Assembly: GCA_002914805.1 (NCBI GenBank)
Contig: JXTB01000641.1
Coordinates: 57,695 to 121,694 of the forward strand
Reading direction: 5' to 3'
Length of the DNA: 64,000 nucleotides
From: Parasponia andersonii
Taxonomy: Eukaryota > Streptophyta > Magnoliopsida > Rosales > Cannabaceae
This document shows, piece after piece, positions 1 through 13,100 of this stretch. The notes below the pieces were generated by a model that saw only the letters and a program-made list of their open reading frames with translations, was not told where the DNA came from and made no database searches. How positions within the stretch are numbered: position 1 is the first letter of the stretch; every line of letters starts with the position of its first letter. The translations under genes were made by a program, and so were the position numbers.

Positions 1-560
1 AAGTAGTCATGTGCGAAAAGTCAGAATATTGGAATAGGAGTGAAAATGGAGCAATCTAATATTTTGTGATGAAGATGTGCCATAAAGTGAGAATATTGTA
101 GTTGACTCTAGTTTTCCTTCATCATCTGGTACTAGTACAGGGACACTAAAGGCGGGTCAATAATTTGAGAATGAACTTGAATTGAAGAAAAATGTGTAGT
201 TACTTGCAATGCAAAAAAAATTTGAATTCAGGGTGAAAAAGTCTGGGAAAGATATATAGTATGTAAACTATATAGATGATAAATGTTGATAGCATTTCAA
301 AGGTAAAAAGTTAGAGAAGTTGGATACATTTGAGATACATAGTTATATATCTACTCACGAATGTATATTGGTAAAAAGGCATAAGGACAACTGCCAAGTG
401 GCAATATAGCATGTCAGATAATGCATCAAAAGGAAATACATTAATAATAAACCTAATTATCTACCTCATCAAATAATGGAAGATTTTCATGTAAATATGG
501 TATTACATTATACTAAGGCTTGGAGGTGTAGGGATCAAAATATAATGCAATGGATCTCCC
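1..560 (+). pseudogene. MULE (MuDR-like) transposase DNA-binding region, decayed
   Basis: Translated with stops ignored, bases 160-450 give a FEFRVKKSGK stretch, then a D-D-K-C element, then F-E-I-H-S-Y followed by T-H-E-C. This spacing of aromatic, basic, Cys and His-x-Cys positions is what I know from the N-terminal DNA-binding domain of plant MuDR/MULE transposases. Several in-frame stops break it, and no DDE catalytic core or zinc knuckle follows, so it is a dead fragment. The matching remnant in the right copy lies at 55586-56220, joined there to further upstream MULE-like sequence. The family call rests on pattern recognition, not a search. Confidence 0.5.
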
Positions 561-660
561 TCATATCATTCAGAGACTCAACTTTCCTAAGTAGAAGCTG
601 ATGAATAAACATCCCAAAAAATTGTAGTAGAGGTGCCTTGAAAAATTGTTTAAAAGGACA

Positions 661-1480
661 TTTTTCTAACGCTTCAAAACGTTCTTTGATTTTCGGTATA
701 ATTGAGCTATCACGAAATGTAACCCTCCTAATATAGTATTACTCAAAGGGTACAATTAACTTCGACATATGAAATAGTACAAAAATTTAATTAGTTTTAC
801 TATCAAATAACATCGAATATAATTGAAGTAACTAGCATATTATAACTATTGAGAAAAATCATTCAAAGCCTATCGAAACAAAGTTGAAATGTCGAAAACA
901 ATTGGATATAATTGAAAATAATCGAAACAGCAATGAATAATAGCCACATACCTAAGGCAGAAAAAACATCAAAAAATCATCGAATTACATCAAAAACAGT
1001 CGAAATAATCATAAATAGGAAAAATAATCGAACAACAATCGAAGGGCAACAGAAACCATTGAAAGTAGCATTCACATGTAAAAGATTCAAATTAAATCGT
1101 CGAATTATTTTTAAATTACTATCGAATAACATCGGATTATATCCATGAACCAAATGCATCGAATTAGTATCAAACATAGTCAAATATAATCAAAATATAG
1201 CCATCTAACATATGCATTGAATTAGTGTTGAATGCAATCGAAATATCTACTATACCAAATGCATTAAAACAGTATTGAATACAATCGAATAGCATCAAAT
1301 TATCTACTACTATTCAAGACATTGAATTCGAATTGAATGCAATCGAAATACATTGAATTAAATTAAACATAGATCGAAATACAATCGAATACTATCGAAA
1401 GGCATTGAAATTGATTGCAAGCATTTAATCGAAATCATGTGAATTAGATCAAAAACGTAATCGAATGGGATCAAATTAAA
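661..1480. repeat. AT-rich tract with dispersed TCGAA motifs
   Basis: The pentamer TCGAA, usually inside ATCGAA or AATCGAA, occurs about 20 times by eye between 800 and 1480, at irregular spacing of roughly 15-60 bases. The same tract is present at 56310-57190. It is not a clean tandem array, more like a heavily decayed satellite or a transposon interior. A 78-codon open frame here at 912-1148 is a by-product of the composition. Confidence 0.55.
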
Positions 1481-3960
1481 ACCCACTAATTAGTTCAGTC
1501 TTGACTTTACATTCAAATCATCAATTTTAAATTACAGATTCTATGCACTATCTACACAAAAAAAAACTCTAAATTCTAATGTGTTCAAAAAAGGAGTAAA
1601 AATCAAAATATACCTCGACTTCACTATGTTAGGGTACAATTGTCATTCGAATATGATTCCAAATGAGAGGGAGGTGTGTATATAGTCTCAATCGACCTCG
1701 GATTCGACTCACAAAGTGAGATATTTGGAGACAGAGAGAGAGAGAGAGCGAGAACTCAAAGTTTGATTGAGTAAGAGAGAGAAAGAGAGAGCAGAGGAGC
1801 TTCAATGGTGAATGGAGAAGAAGAAGAGAGCGACTGAATGAGTGAGCGAGACAGATTGATCTTTTCTTTCTTTTTTTTTTCTTCTTTTATTTTAAAACCA
1901 AATAACTAAAACTATAATTTTAGGGGTAAGTTGGTTAAAGAATCATATTTTTTAAATAATTAGTAGATGGGTAATATGCTTATAAATAGCTCTCTTTTAG
2001 AGTATATTTAATACAATTTCTCACATACAAAACATAAAAAAAAACATAAATAAATTAATAAAAAAACATATCACATTTTCATAAAATAAGAAAAATGAAA
2101 CAATCACATTGACATACAAAAACACACACAAAAAATTTGCCAAAAATTTAAGAAATAAAATAATAAAACGAAAACAAAAGTCAAGGACAAAAAATACACG
2201 AAAAACAAAAATTAAATTAAACATACAAAGAAAATCATAAAAATCACCACAAAACACAAAAAATTAGAAACAATCGAAGAAGATAAGGAACAGAGCAATC
2301 AATGGACAAAAATAGAGAAAAATCAAATAAAACATTGAAAGAAAACATGAAAACTCACCAAAAAAAACCCTAGAAATGCATAAAAAATTGAGAACCACGA
2401 AGAATAACTCCACTGCAATCGATCGATGGAGACAAGAGAAAAGGAACAAATCAAAAATTTAGTTGAATCAAAGAGAAAGGAAAATCTAGAGAGAAGATAG
2501 AGAAGAGTCAGATAAGAAGAAGTTAGAGAGAGAAAGGTAAAATTAGACTGTTAGGGAGAGAAGTTCAAACTGTAAAATGAGAAATCCAAATGAACTGGAA
2601 CATTAAATATAAGGGCAAAAGAGAAAAATCAAACAAAGTCAAAAGATAAAATTTTTCAATAAACAGCCATATTATTTAAAAACGGACATTTTTCCATGGA
2701 AAAAACTGACATTAACTAAATTCTCTGAAGAAAAACGGCTATTCCTTATATATACTCGTAGGATTTCTCAAACAAAACAGTGGGCCTATTAACTTGAATA
2801 ACATATCTGGGCCATGCTTTGTTTTTGAAAAACAAAAGAAAATTTATACCCACTACTCTTTTTTGTGCCTTATATTTCATCAGTATTTTTTTTTTCTAAT
2901 TCCAAAATACCTAATTTTAGGTATATATTTTCTTTTAATTTGGACCCAAAAAAAAGGTGAAAAGACTAGAATACCCTTAATGAACAGTATCTTCTCCCTT
3001 TGGGAATTGGTAATTACTTGTCTCCCAACATGCAAATGATTAGGGGGTTTATGTCACTAGGACAACTAATAACCCTCTGCTGATAAAAGGTCCTGCTGTA
3101 ACCTTTGAGATATCAAAATATCGTACAATTATATTTAAGTTTTCATAATAAAAGATAAACATAATTATAAACTTTTTTTTCTTCTTTAGATTTGACATTA
3201 TTATGAATATTCTTATTTTTTGTCGTGTTGACCCAATTAAATGGTATTAGTTATGGTTTAACTCACATGTCATGACCCGACGAAAATGTCATTCATCAAA
3301 GCACACTGTGCGACCATATACGTGTAAACAAAATAATTGTTAACTTACTTTAACTTTTTCAAATTTAATTATTACTTTACTAAAATAAGTTAGCCCATAA
3401 TTAGATTTTCTTTTAATTTAAAAAATTGATTAATTTATTTTTATGAAACAATAAAATTAATGTATATTTTAATAAAACTATAAATAAGCGCATCAACTTG
3501 GGTCAACTTTGTGTCAAGCTGGTCAATTAAGCTGGTAAGCTTCGAATTGTGTCGTGTCCCAAATCGCTACCTATATTACTATGCCTTTATGTACGCCAAC
3601 TATGAAGTAGAACAAATATCCTGAAGAAGACATTAGGATATTTTTCGAGAGATCTCCTCCAAATCACTAGTATATGGCCATCGAAATTGTGAGCATCGAC
3701 ATGTAGGTTAGAAAAACTCTTGAAGAACAACTATATCCGAAGTAGAAAAATCTTGAAGAAGATAATAGGGAGAGAAAACAAATAAAATTTCAAAGCTAAT
3801 AAGTGGGAAAATAATAAACGTTTAGAAGTAAATTTATTCTAATTTCTTAGTAACAAATATGATATTTTGGTACTAGAAAACATATCGAATTTAACTTCAT
3901 AAAGAGTCACTTTAATTAAGAGGGGTTAGAAGAGAATAAAAGTAGAAAGATAATAGCCAT
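1481..3960. other. AT-rich non-coding part of the duplication, with a short GA repeat
   Basis: No gene is visible. At 1733-1750 there is a GA microsatellite of about 8-9 units, flanked by other purine-rich runs to about 1830; the same site in the right copy (57450-57507) has expanded to nearly 30 units. Bases 2020-2450 are very A-rich, with an antisense open frame of Phe/Leu-rich low complexity that I reject. The rest is intergenic in character. All of it is repeated at 57190-59646. Confidence 0.7.
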
Positions 3961-6900
3961 TGTAAAACCAGTATTTTCAAAAGAGTAAAATGGTCATTTT
4001 GGAGATTTTCGAAATTAGACAATGGTGGGAATTTTGAAATTTAAATTTTGACTTACGTGAAAGCCTTTTAATAAAACAGGAACCAAATGGTAATTTGCAA
4101 GGATATATGTGAGAGAATTTTCGAATAAGGGACTAAAGGGCAAAATTTGTGCTTATTAAATGAGGGACACATGCCCTACTTTCTCTTTCCCCTTTCTCTT
4201 TTTCTCTTTTCCTTTTAACTCTCTCTTGCTCTCTTCCTGACAGAACCTGACACCACCAGCTACTGCCAGTTGATGGCCCTCAGGTCAGATTCGAATGACG
4301 CCGCCGGCTGAGAACACCTCATCACCCCTGACAACCACCACTAGCCAAAGTCTTGGAGGCTATCATCTCTTACTGGTGTTTATTGGAATAAATTTTCAGA
4401 AAATATTTTCATAAAATATTTTCAAGAACACCATAGTTTTGTAAGAAACGCAGTAGAATTGGTCGTTTAAAATTTTTCTTTTTAAAAAACATTTCGAATC
4501 ATGATCTAACATAAATTAAATCTTGATCTAGACAAGAACAATACCCCGATTCGCTTCACAATCTTCTCGTTTTCTCGTCTATTCTCGAAAGCCGTTTGAT
4601 TGATCCGGTGAGTGGTCATCTTCTTAATTCCTAACAAAGAGATCCGTAGACGAACAAGAAGACAATCTTCTCGAAACGATTTCTTCGGATTGACCAAAAA
4701 CTTCAAGCATGGAATCCCTAGGGTTGGCCGATTTTCTGCTCTCCCTCTGTCTCTGTTATGCGTGTGACACTTTCTTCTCAACGGAGTATTTCACATGTAA
4801 CACCTGTGTCTATGCAGTTAGAGAACTTTTCTCCTAATTATAAAGAGATTAGTAAACCCTAATAGGCTTATTGGGCTTGTTGGGCTCAACTGATCATCAA
4901 ATAACTATTGGTAATTTGAGCTAGACAGGGACCAAATGGATCTCTAAAGCCTAAGCTCCAATGAACTATATACCCACTATCATAATTAACTCTTAATTAT
5001 GATTGGGCCTTGTCCATTAATATTGGAGTACACCACTATAGGCCCAATATTGTACTCTTGGACTAAATGTCATTTATTTTCTGTGAAGCTTATTAACAAT
5101 TAATTAGCTTGATCCATTTAGCATATACTATACCTGTAGACATACCTCCAATGCAATGCCATACTAGTAAGGTGAAATCACCGTATTATCCCTCTAGTAC
5201 ATATTTACCTTTGAGTTGCCATTTTTCATCTAATGGATAATAGTTGACTATGGTGTTTGTATCTGCTTATACCAACACAGTCAAATTTACATAGTGAATA
5301 CTGGAGCCCTGGTTTATATTATCCAAGTACTTGAAAAAACTCAAAGTGACATCATATGCATGGTATCCATCATGAAAAATGTTCTACACATTTCATATAC
5401 CTTATCTTCCAACATACTGGAGTTCGAATCATATATCGGAACTAGTCCTTTAGTAACTCAAAAAGACAAAACACATGAGAATAAGTTCGTTAATCACTAG
5501 GATTAAGGTCTTCTACAATAGTACTAGATTAATTTAATTAGAAATTTGAGTTACGACACTTAACCTCAAATTCTAATTCAGTAGGCCCTATTCGATGCTA
5601 TTATACAGAATGCGAACAATTTAATTTAAACATAATGAAATAAAGAATATAATGTCTCCCACATATGAACTCATCATACGAATAATTCTTTATTACTCAT
5701 TTCTTATCTTGGAATCTTTTAGATGTTTGCATAAGATAAACATACACATCACATATATATCAATGGGACATAAATGAAATAGAAATTCATAACATGGAAT
5801 TTATTAATAACAAATAGATACTAAATAATCTAATAAATATTGTTCATAATGCCTAAATAATAAACTGCTTTATAGGATATTATTCCAACATCTCCTACAT
5901 CACTGGTGCTGGCAAGGTGAAGCCATGGAAGAAAAATGGTCGCCGACAGAGATTATAGCCACTTAAGGCCATGAAACAAGTGTCATTCAACTCGTCTCAT
6001 CCCGAGCAATCTGTGGGTGTGGGTCTCGTGTCTCCATGTTGCTTTGTTTGATTTGACTGTATTGAGTAGATTTGAGTTTTAAGTTTTGTGTTGTGACTTT
6101 TTAATCCTATTATTAGATCGTCAAATAATTGTTATTTTGGATTATACTCATAAAAATATGAATCATGACATATATATTGACCGTTGTTACTGCCGGACAT
6201 AAAAGTCAAAATCGGATGGCTCCAATTTCGCCTTTGCATGCCACATGTCGAGTTTCAGTCCATAGTCAAATTATATGTCTAACTTAGCTAGTTTGAACGC
6301 TAAGAATTTAGTAGTGAGGTTTGTTTTTCAATTTGAGGTTCTGTTGAGAAACTGACTTTTCAAAGTAAGTGATCGAGGTTTCAAAATTACCTCCCGACCG
6401 TCCAAACGATTGCTCGACTATAGCACGCACACTCTATAGTATTATATCGCTATCTTAGTGAGATAGAGATTCAATTACTTGATTTTAAAATTAATTTCAA
6501 TATGAATTTCTACGTTTTGATCAAATATGGAAGTTTATGAAATGATTTAAAAATTGTGTTTATTTATGTTTTTGAACTTGATTTGATATTAAACTCCCTA
6601 GGAAGCACATCATACTAGTTGGCGTGCCATATATTTTGTTTTATATGATTTTCTACAGGAATTAGGTTTTATAGTTTTTGATAAAAATGACCATTATATT
6701 GCCAATTTGTTTTTTAAAAAAACACGAATACGTAGTTTTTGGAACTAAACTCGGTTTGATTAAAAACACTACACAATTTGTTCGGTGATTTTGTGAAAAA
6801 TGATACACATCTTAATTTTTCTCATACGTATAATGTTGTATACATCATTACACTTACGCAGCCGATGGACTTATGATATCCTGTTTAGAGTAATCGGATT

Positions 6901-7483
6901 ACATTGCATACTTACGGTGACTAATTTAGCTGGCTCGGACTATATTCAATAATATGTACATGTTTGGAAATGTATTAATAAAGGTTTGGAATTTTTTGAA
7001 CATTTGGACTTTTGTTATATGAGTGGATTTCTGTAAAACTATTTGAATATTTCACTGACTATGCATGACCTTAGAAGTAAATATTTTTGTTTTGGCTAAA
7101 AACTTGTAATCGAATCTCTATTGAGTATTCTCATTCTCACTTCCCCTACCTTTTCCTATTTATAATTGATCGTTTGTTTAACATAGTTGCCTTGATAGCT
7201 AGACAAGTGCTTGGTTTGGGCTTGTAGTCTTATACTTCTTCCTTGGTTAGTTCGTCCACCCTATCATTTTCCTTTCTATGTCTAATTACTTAGTCAAGAT
7301 TAGTATATTTACTAAGTAGATATATGAGGATGAGTTTACTACTAATTTGAGTACTTGGTAAAATAATTGATTTCTTGTAAAGTATTTTTTGGACATTCGA
7401 ACTCAAAGATTCTTGAAATTCAGTTATCTAACAATAAAGGTTTTTCAAGCTAAGTTGTTATTCCAATTTAACTAGAATTTCTT
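3961..7483 (+). mobile_element. Old chromovirus-type LTR remnant, left copy, interrupted
   Basis: It begins TGTAAAACC and follows the order of landmarks of the element I LTR at 7484: a gggac(a/c)ac(a/g)tgccc box, a pyrimidine-rich tract, a Gly/Pro-type GC-rich patch, then a TTATATGTCTAAC box (6270-6285) and a paired CGACCGTCC-type box near 6400. Divergence from element I is high, so it is an older relative. A copia-like LTR (4377-5890) splits it. I could not find a clean 3' end before element I starts at 7484, and no polypurine tract or internal region is attached. Confidence 0.55.
4377..5890 (-). mobile_element. Probable copia-like solo LTR, 1.5 kb
   Basis: This segment is absent from the right copy of the duplication, so it inserted after the duplication. 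Read on the minus strand it starts TGTTGGAATAAT and ends CCAATAAACA, i.e. TG...CA ends with short inverted repeats, the form of a plant LTR. It has no coding content. The target duplication is not clean: the left flank tctcttactgg resembles the right flank tctcctacatcactgg with a 5-base loss. Other readings are a small non-autonomous retroelement or a rearranged insertion. A 68-codon open frame at 5294 is not convincing. Confidence 0.55.
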
Positions 7484-9628
7484 TGTAAAAACCCGGATTT
7501 TGGGAGGGTAATTTAGACAATTTACCAATTTTCGGATAAATATTGGGGGGATTAATTTGCAAAATTTTTTTACAGAAGGACTAAATTACAATTTTTGGGG
7601 TACTAGATTGATAGAGATTTGAAATTTGGGGGCTTATGTAAAATTTTTGAAAAATTGCACAGCCCTATAAGATAGGGCCACGTGCCCTGTCCTTTTCTTT
7701 TCGCTCTATCTCTTCTCCCTCGACTTCTCTCTCTTTGCATTTCTCGGCCGCACCACTGGAGGAAGCCACGACTGCCGCTCCAGCCACTGTCTGCCCGCGC
7801 CACCGACTGGCAAAGAGTCTCCGTGTTGCGCCAAAGCTCCACCGCCCCTTGCCAGCCACCGCCATCGCCTGCAATGCCAGAAAACCTCCAAGTCGCCATT
7901 TTAGTTTTTTGGCCACCGGCGAAGATTCCGGCCACCATTCAACCTCCAACCAGTCCCGTTGGATTCGTCTCGTCTCAAGGATCATCAAGGTATATATATC
8001 TTAACCCCATTTCGCCCGGATTGAAAGTTGCCATTTTTGGGTATTTCGAGTTTAAGTTTGACATTTCGATCCGGCCGTTGGATTGTGTTTTTGTTGTCAT
8101 TTTTAAATTGTACTAAGAAAATTGAGAAGCTTGATCGGCATGGAAATCGAGATCGGACGGTCGAGATTTGCCTCCTTTTGCGTGCCACCGGCCCAGTGTG
8201 GACCCGGACTCAAATTGGACAAGTTATATGTCTAACGTAGCTATTTTGGGTGCTGGGAATTCAGCGAAAGGGTCCGTTTATGGAATTGAAGCTCTGGTGA
8301 GAAGTTGGTTTCTTGCAAGAGGACGATCGAGGACTTATAATTGGTTCCCGACCCTCCGGATGATCATCAACGACACCTTGAGAATTCAATAGCATGGTAT
8401 TGCTATTCGAGCGAGGTAGGGATTCAATTGCCTCTGTTTTAAATCATTTTTGAATAAAACTTATTTTCTGCAACATATGAGAACAAATGTATTCTTGGTT
8501 TCTCGAATATCTATGATGGGAATTGGTTGTATGAGATAAATACTATATTGCTCTGGGAATTTTCTAAGTGCAAGTTATTTTGGATATATTAAAAGTAGGG
8601 CCGTTATGCTGCCCATTTTTCTATAAAAACCTAGTATGCTAATTTTATCGAAAAACTAGAGCACGATTATTTTCACACTTCAGTTTAGTATTGCATATGT
8701 CATAGGATCATACATAAGCACCGTGTTAGCATCGTGAGTTTACAGTATGGCGCTGCGTGCCCCACTGTCGGTGAAAGTCCGTAAACTCGCGTGGGGTTTT
8801 GTTACTTCTGATTACCTCCCCATTTGGTAGGTGTAGGCAATTCAGTTACCCCTCCAGGTTTTGTAGGCGATACACGGGTGTCTCCTCCGAGTATGGGCAT
8901 AGGAATCAGGCAGGCTGTTAGGCATACTTAGTGCCATTATCCTGGGTTTCCACAGATGAGAGGATGAGAGCTCATGGGTATGGGTTGATTTGTGTCATGT
9001 GCATATAGATTGAATAGTTTTGATTACACTGCTTTTTATATATATATGGATTTCCAGTTTGGATTATATATATATGTATGTTTTAGACTAAACTAACCAT
9101 GCAGGATTTCCTCATCACTAAAATGTTTTCGATCGAGATAATTGTTTTTCCTACTGGGCATTTTATGCTCACCCCCTACCTTCTTCCTCAGGTGATGTCC
9201 AGTGCGATCTCGGTGATCAAGAGGAGTAAGAGGTCATCTGGATTGTAGTTCGTTATCTTGGTAATACTAGAAGCTTGTTGTAATGATGTTTGGATTGTTT
9301 AGGCTTTGTAGTAGCGTTGAACCAAGATTATTGCTTTCTATTTTGTCTGTGAACTTATGTATGCCATTCTGGTATTTGACTTTTGTTGTGGATGATGGTG
9401 ATGCTTGGGCTTTTATGTGACTACGTGATTTTTAATTTTTATTCAGTCTATGTTTGATGGTGTATACGTACTGTAGGAGTGGTTCACAGGATGGAATTCT
9501 GATTATTTTATTTAAATGGACCATTTTTATAAAAACTAGAACTTTTGATACTTTTCAAATAAATCAAGGAATTTCCCACCTTTGTGAAATTCCCCTTTTG
9601 CGTTTGGCCCGGGTTTTGGGACATGACA
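7484..9628 (+). repeat. Element I 5' LTR, 2145 bp
   Basis: Starts TGTAAAAACCCGG directly after ttctt and ends GGGACATGACA eight bases before the primer-binding site. It matches the 3' LTR at 17404-21333 except for the ~1.76 kb insertion there, and in reverse it matches the LTRs of element II. Overlapping open frames on both strands at 7603-8392 come from the GC-rich, pyrimidine-rich patch and are not genes. A run of alternating TA near 9040-9075 is shared by all LTRs of this family. Confidence 0.95.
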
Positions 9629-9636
9629 GAAATTTT

Positions 9637-9648
9637 TGGTATCAGAGC
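9637..9648 (+). other. Element I primer-binding site, initiator-Met tRNA
   Basis: TGGTATCAGAGC is complementary to the 3' end of initiator methionine tRNA, the usual minus-strand primer of chromoviruses. It lies 8 bases inside the 5' LTR end. Confidence 0.95.
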
Positions 9649-9762
9649 TCTTAGTTTAACAGCTCGAACGTATCACCATTAAACTAGATTGAAGTTGTTT
9701 TTATGACAAGCATGCATCATTATCTCACAAATAGTTTGGCATATTGTTTCAGACTTGTAATG

Positions 9763-10918
9763 ATGCCTCCCAGAAGAGTTCCGAGGCATCAGCCGGGTGC
9801 CGAACCTCATCGTCCGGATTTCACTCATCTAATTGAGGCAATGCAGCAGGCATTCATCCAGATGAGCAATCCAGACTATCAGCCTCCAGCTCCGAGGGAA
9901 CGTCAGTTGGATCAGGCTGATCATCTCCAACATTTCATGTGTCTCCAGCCAGGGCAGTTTTATGGTAGACCAGAAGCTCTCACGGCAATTGCTTGGTTAC
10001 GTGAGATGAAGAGGCACTTTTGGGCCCTTGGTACTCCGGTTGAGTTTTAGGCTGTGTTTGTTGTTACCCATTTGACGGGAAATGCCATTCGTTGGTGGGA
10101 GATAGTGGAATGGATGCAAGATATAGTGGGCTTGACTTGGGAAGACTTTGAGCGGATTTTCAAGGCCCAATATGCAAATGAGGATCAGCAAGATGAAGTT
10201 GTGAACCGGATTGAGACTTTGATTCAAGGTGAGAGAAGGGTGAATGAGTTCCTGATAGAGTTCATTGAGTTGGCAAGTGTTACTTGTGGACCGAGTATGA
10301 GTGAGAAGTACCGAGTTGCTAAGTTCAAGAGTTGTCTGAATCAGAACATTTTCAACAGGATTAGTACCCAGACTTTCCATACTTTTCCTGAGATTACAGT
10401 GGCTACCCAGCAGGTAGAGGCCATCGAAGAAAGTTTAGATTCCAAGAGGAACCAACGGAAAGGTAGTGACAGGAAAGCCACCACAAGGAACCAGGGGCAA
10501 TGGTCAGCCTAGGGTACTCTGAATAGTGGGAGCTCGAACAGTAGTGGTTCTTCAAGGGGTGGCAGACGTAGTCCATATGAAGGATGTTTTGTTTATGGCC
10601 AGCTGGGTCATCGGAAGAAGGAATGTCCCAACCATCTGCAGAAATCTCTTCTTTCTCAAAGAGGACCTCAGAGGAGCCCGTCTGATTCTGTTTCTTATCA
10701 GAATACTCAAGCAAGGCTGCAACAGTCACAGGGTACTTCGCAGGCTTTTACTTCCCCTCAGCCTTATCAGCATCAGTATTGCCCTCGAGGTTTTGCTTAG
10801 AACTTTTAGAATCCTTAGGTCTCAGGGAGTTAGGGTGGGCGTGGATATGGTAGTAGTGGTCTAGGATCCAGCAGTAGCCGTCCTGGTCAGGGGAGAGGCA
10901 AAAAGAGAAAGGGAAGGT
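9763..10918 (+). pseudogene. Element I gag, inactivated
   Basis: Starts MPPRRVPRH (the ATG at 9760 in the same frame is also possible). It contains the capsid-like retrotransposon gag region (around LTGNAIRWW and EFIELAS), then a basic and Ser/Gly-rich tail. Stops at 10048-10050 and 10510-10512 break the frame, followed by more near 10798-10830. The zinc knuckle at 10585-10626 reads C-F-V-Y instead of C-F-V-C (element II has the intact CX2CX4HX4C), so nucleic-acid binding would be lost. Gag and pol seem to have been one continuous frame. Confidence 0.9.
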
Positions 10919-12420
10919 GACTGGCAAAGCCTATGCTTTTGCTGGGGCAGATGACACTCAGGATCGCACCGGCCAAGGTATTATTGACGATATGATCCTT
11001 CTTTCACATTCTTGGGCACATGTTTTGTTTGATACTGGTGCATCCCATCCATTCATATCCTTATTTTTTGCTCAATTGTTGGGGTTAGAATTTTTTGATT
11101 TGGATTATGTACTGATGTTGGGTACACCTTTAGGAAGAGTAGTCGATGTGTCTAGTGTGTGTAAGTCTTGTCGGGTTATGATTGGTGATAGGAAGCTTTT
11201 TGTTGATTTGATTGTGTTGCCGATGGGACAGTACAATGTAATACTCAGTATGGATTGGTTGTCGAAATATTGAGCGGTTGTGGACTGTCGTACGAAGTGG
11301 GTGGCTCTTTTTCCTAGTGATGGATATCCTATTATCTATCACACTGGGATGAGTCCGTTGAAGCCTAGTCCTGTTTTGAAAGCGTGCATGGGTGGAAGGA
11401 AGAAACTCGAGTGTTATAGGAACTTGTTTGCCATGGATGGCGAGGTGAGGACAGACGATCAAGACCCATGGATTCTGGTGGTGTGTGAGTATTCGGAGGT
11501 ATTTCCTGAAGAGTTACCGAGGTTACCACCAGATAGGGAGATCGAGTTCTGTATTGAACTAGTTCCTGGAACTCAGCCAGTTTCTATTCTAGCCTATTGC
11601 ATGGCACCTGCTGAGATGGAAGAATTGAGAGAACAATTGGACGATTTGCTTTCCAAGGACTTTATTCGCAGTAGCACTTCTCCTTGAGGTGCTTCTGTTT
11701 TGTTTGCGAAGAAAGTTGATAGTTCGTTGAGACTTTGTGTGGATTACCGGAAGTTGAACCAGTTGACAGTGAAGAACAAGTATCGTTTGCCAAGGATAGA
11801 TGAGTTATTTGATCAACTCGGTGGTTCAAGGTTCTTCTCTAAGATCGATTTGAGATCCGGTTATCATCAGTTGAAGATAAGAGAGGATGATATACCTAAG
11901 ACATCATTCAGAACTCGATATGGTCATTTTGAGTTTCTGGTGATGCTGTTTGGTTTGACGAATGCACCTGCAGCTTTTATAGATTTCATGAATCAGACCT
12001 TCAGGCCGTTTTTGGATCGTTTTGTGGTTGTTTTTATCGATGACATTCTGGTGTATTCCAAGACTCAAGAAGAGCATGCCGAATATCTGGGGATCGTACT
12101 TAAGACCCTGAGAGATCATCAGTTGTACGCCAAGAAATCGAGGTGTGACTTTTGGATGTCAGAAGTAAAGTTCTTAGGTTATGTGATTTCTCATGGAGGT
12201 ATTTCAGTCGATCCCGTTAAGATTGAAGCAGTCTTGGAGTGGGAAAGACCGAGAAATGTGACGAAGATACGTAGTTTCCTTGGATTGCAGGCTACTACCG
12301 TCGTTTTGTGCAAGATTTCTCGAGAATTGCTTTGCCTTTGACGAAGTTGACCAGGAAGGATGTTAAGTTTGTTTGAGATCACGAAAGTGAAGAAGCTTTT
12401 GTCATGTTGAAGCAGGGTTT
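10918..12420 (+). pseudogene. Element I protease and reverse transcriptase, inactivated
   Basis: The aspartic protease motif DTGASH is at 11031-11048. The reverse transcriptase follows, with [23 protein letters not shown] and the catalytic F-I-D-D at about 12034-12045. Stops interrupt it at 11271-11273 and near 11685. At about 12287 one G is missing compared with element II (GGATTGCAGG against GGATTGGCAGG), which shifts the frame at the end of the reverse transcriptase. No working polyprotein is possible. Confidence 0.93.
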
Positions 12421-13100
12421 AACCATTGCACCTGTTCTTATTGTTTCTGATAGTAACGAGCCTTATATGGTGTATACCGATTTCAAAGACGAGTTTGGGA
12501 TGTGTCTTGATGCAGAATGGTCGAGTTGTGGCTTATGCTTCTGGTCAGTTGAAGCCACATGAGAGAAACTATCCCACCCATGATCTCGAGCTTGCAGCAG
12601 TGATCTTTGCTTTGAAGATTTAGCGATGTTACTTGTATAGTGTGAAGTTCGACATATTCTCCAATCATAAGAGTTTGAAGTATCTCTTTACTCAGAAGGA
12701 TTTGAACTTGAGACAGTGAAGATGGGTTGAGTATATAGAGGATTATGACTTCGACCTATAGTATCATCCTGGTAAGGCCAATGTTGTAGTTGATGCACTG
12801 AGTAGGAAGCCTGATGGTGCACTAGCTGCACTGGTATTTGAAGATTGGAAGAACTCAGTTGCGATTGGTGACTACAAGTTGCAGTACTTCGAGAATGAAG
12901 GGGTTGCTTGCTTGAGCAACATCGTGATTTCACCATCTCTTCTCCGGACTATCCAGCGGAGTTAGTGGCAAGACAGGGAGTTAAGGACAATCTGGAACCG
13001 GCTTCAAATTGGTGAGCAGTTAGATGGTTGGAGCACTAATAGAGAAGGGTTTTTGCTTTTCAGTGGGAAGTTGGCTGTAGCTGATGACCCTAATCTTCGA
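12420..13100 (+). pseudogene. Element I RNase H and connection region, inactivated
   Basis: After the frameshift the RNase H reads on through [27 protein letters not shown] and a damaged D-A-L-S-R-K stretch near 12795. Stops occur near 12621, 12718, 12760 and 12965. The first catalytic Asp region (VYTD) is in a different frame from what follows it. The domain is recognisable but dead. Confidence 0.85.

Larger units (their letters stand above)
1..6990 (+). repeat. Left copy of a direct segmental duplication
   Basis: This stretch is repeated in the same orientation from about 55705 to the right end of the window. The match is close along its length (3 differences in the first 60 bases compared by eye). 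The copies differ by a 1.5 kb insertion here at 4377-5890, a 2.9 kb insertion in the other copy at 60143-63055, a deletion in the other copy of the part near 505-590, and an extra ~90 bases in the other copy near 57046-57140. The left boundary lies outside the window. The content is non-genic: MULE remains, TCGAA-rich DNA, GA repeats and an old LTR. The two copies bracket the whole P450 and retroelement region. Confidence 0.9.

Noticed and set aside
2021..2449. Antisense open frames rich in Phe and Leu
   Set aside because: Translation of an A-rich low-complexity tract; the paired copy at 57823-58005 is broken differently.
7603..8392. Overlapping open frames on both strands in the element I 5' LTR (and again at 17525-18201)
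   Set aside because: They arise from the GC-rich, pyrimidine-rich LTR patch, are not shared in frame between the LTR copies, and show no protein features.
10526..10864. An independent 112-codon gene in element I
   Set aside because: It is out of frame with gag; the true frame carries the recognisable zinc knuckle remnant.
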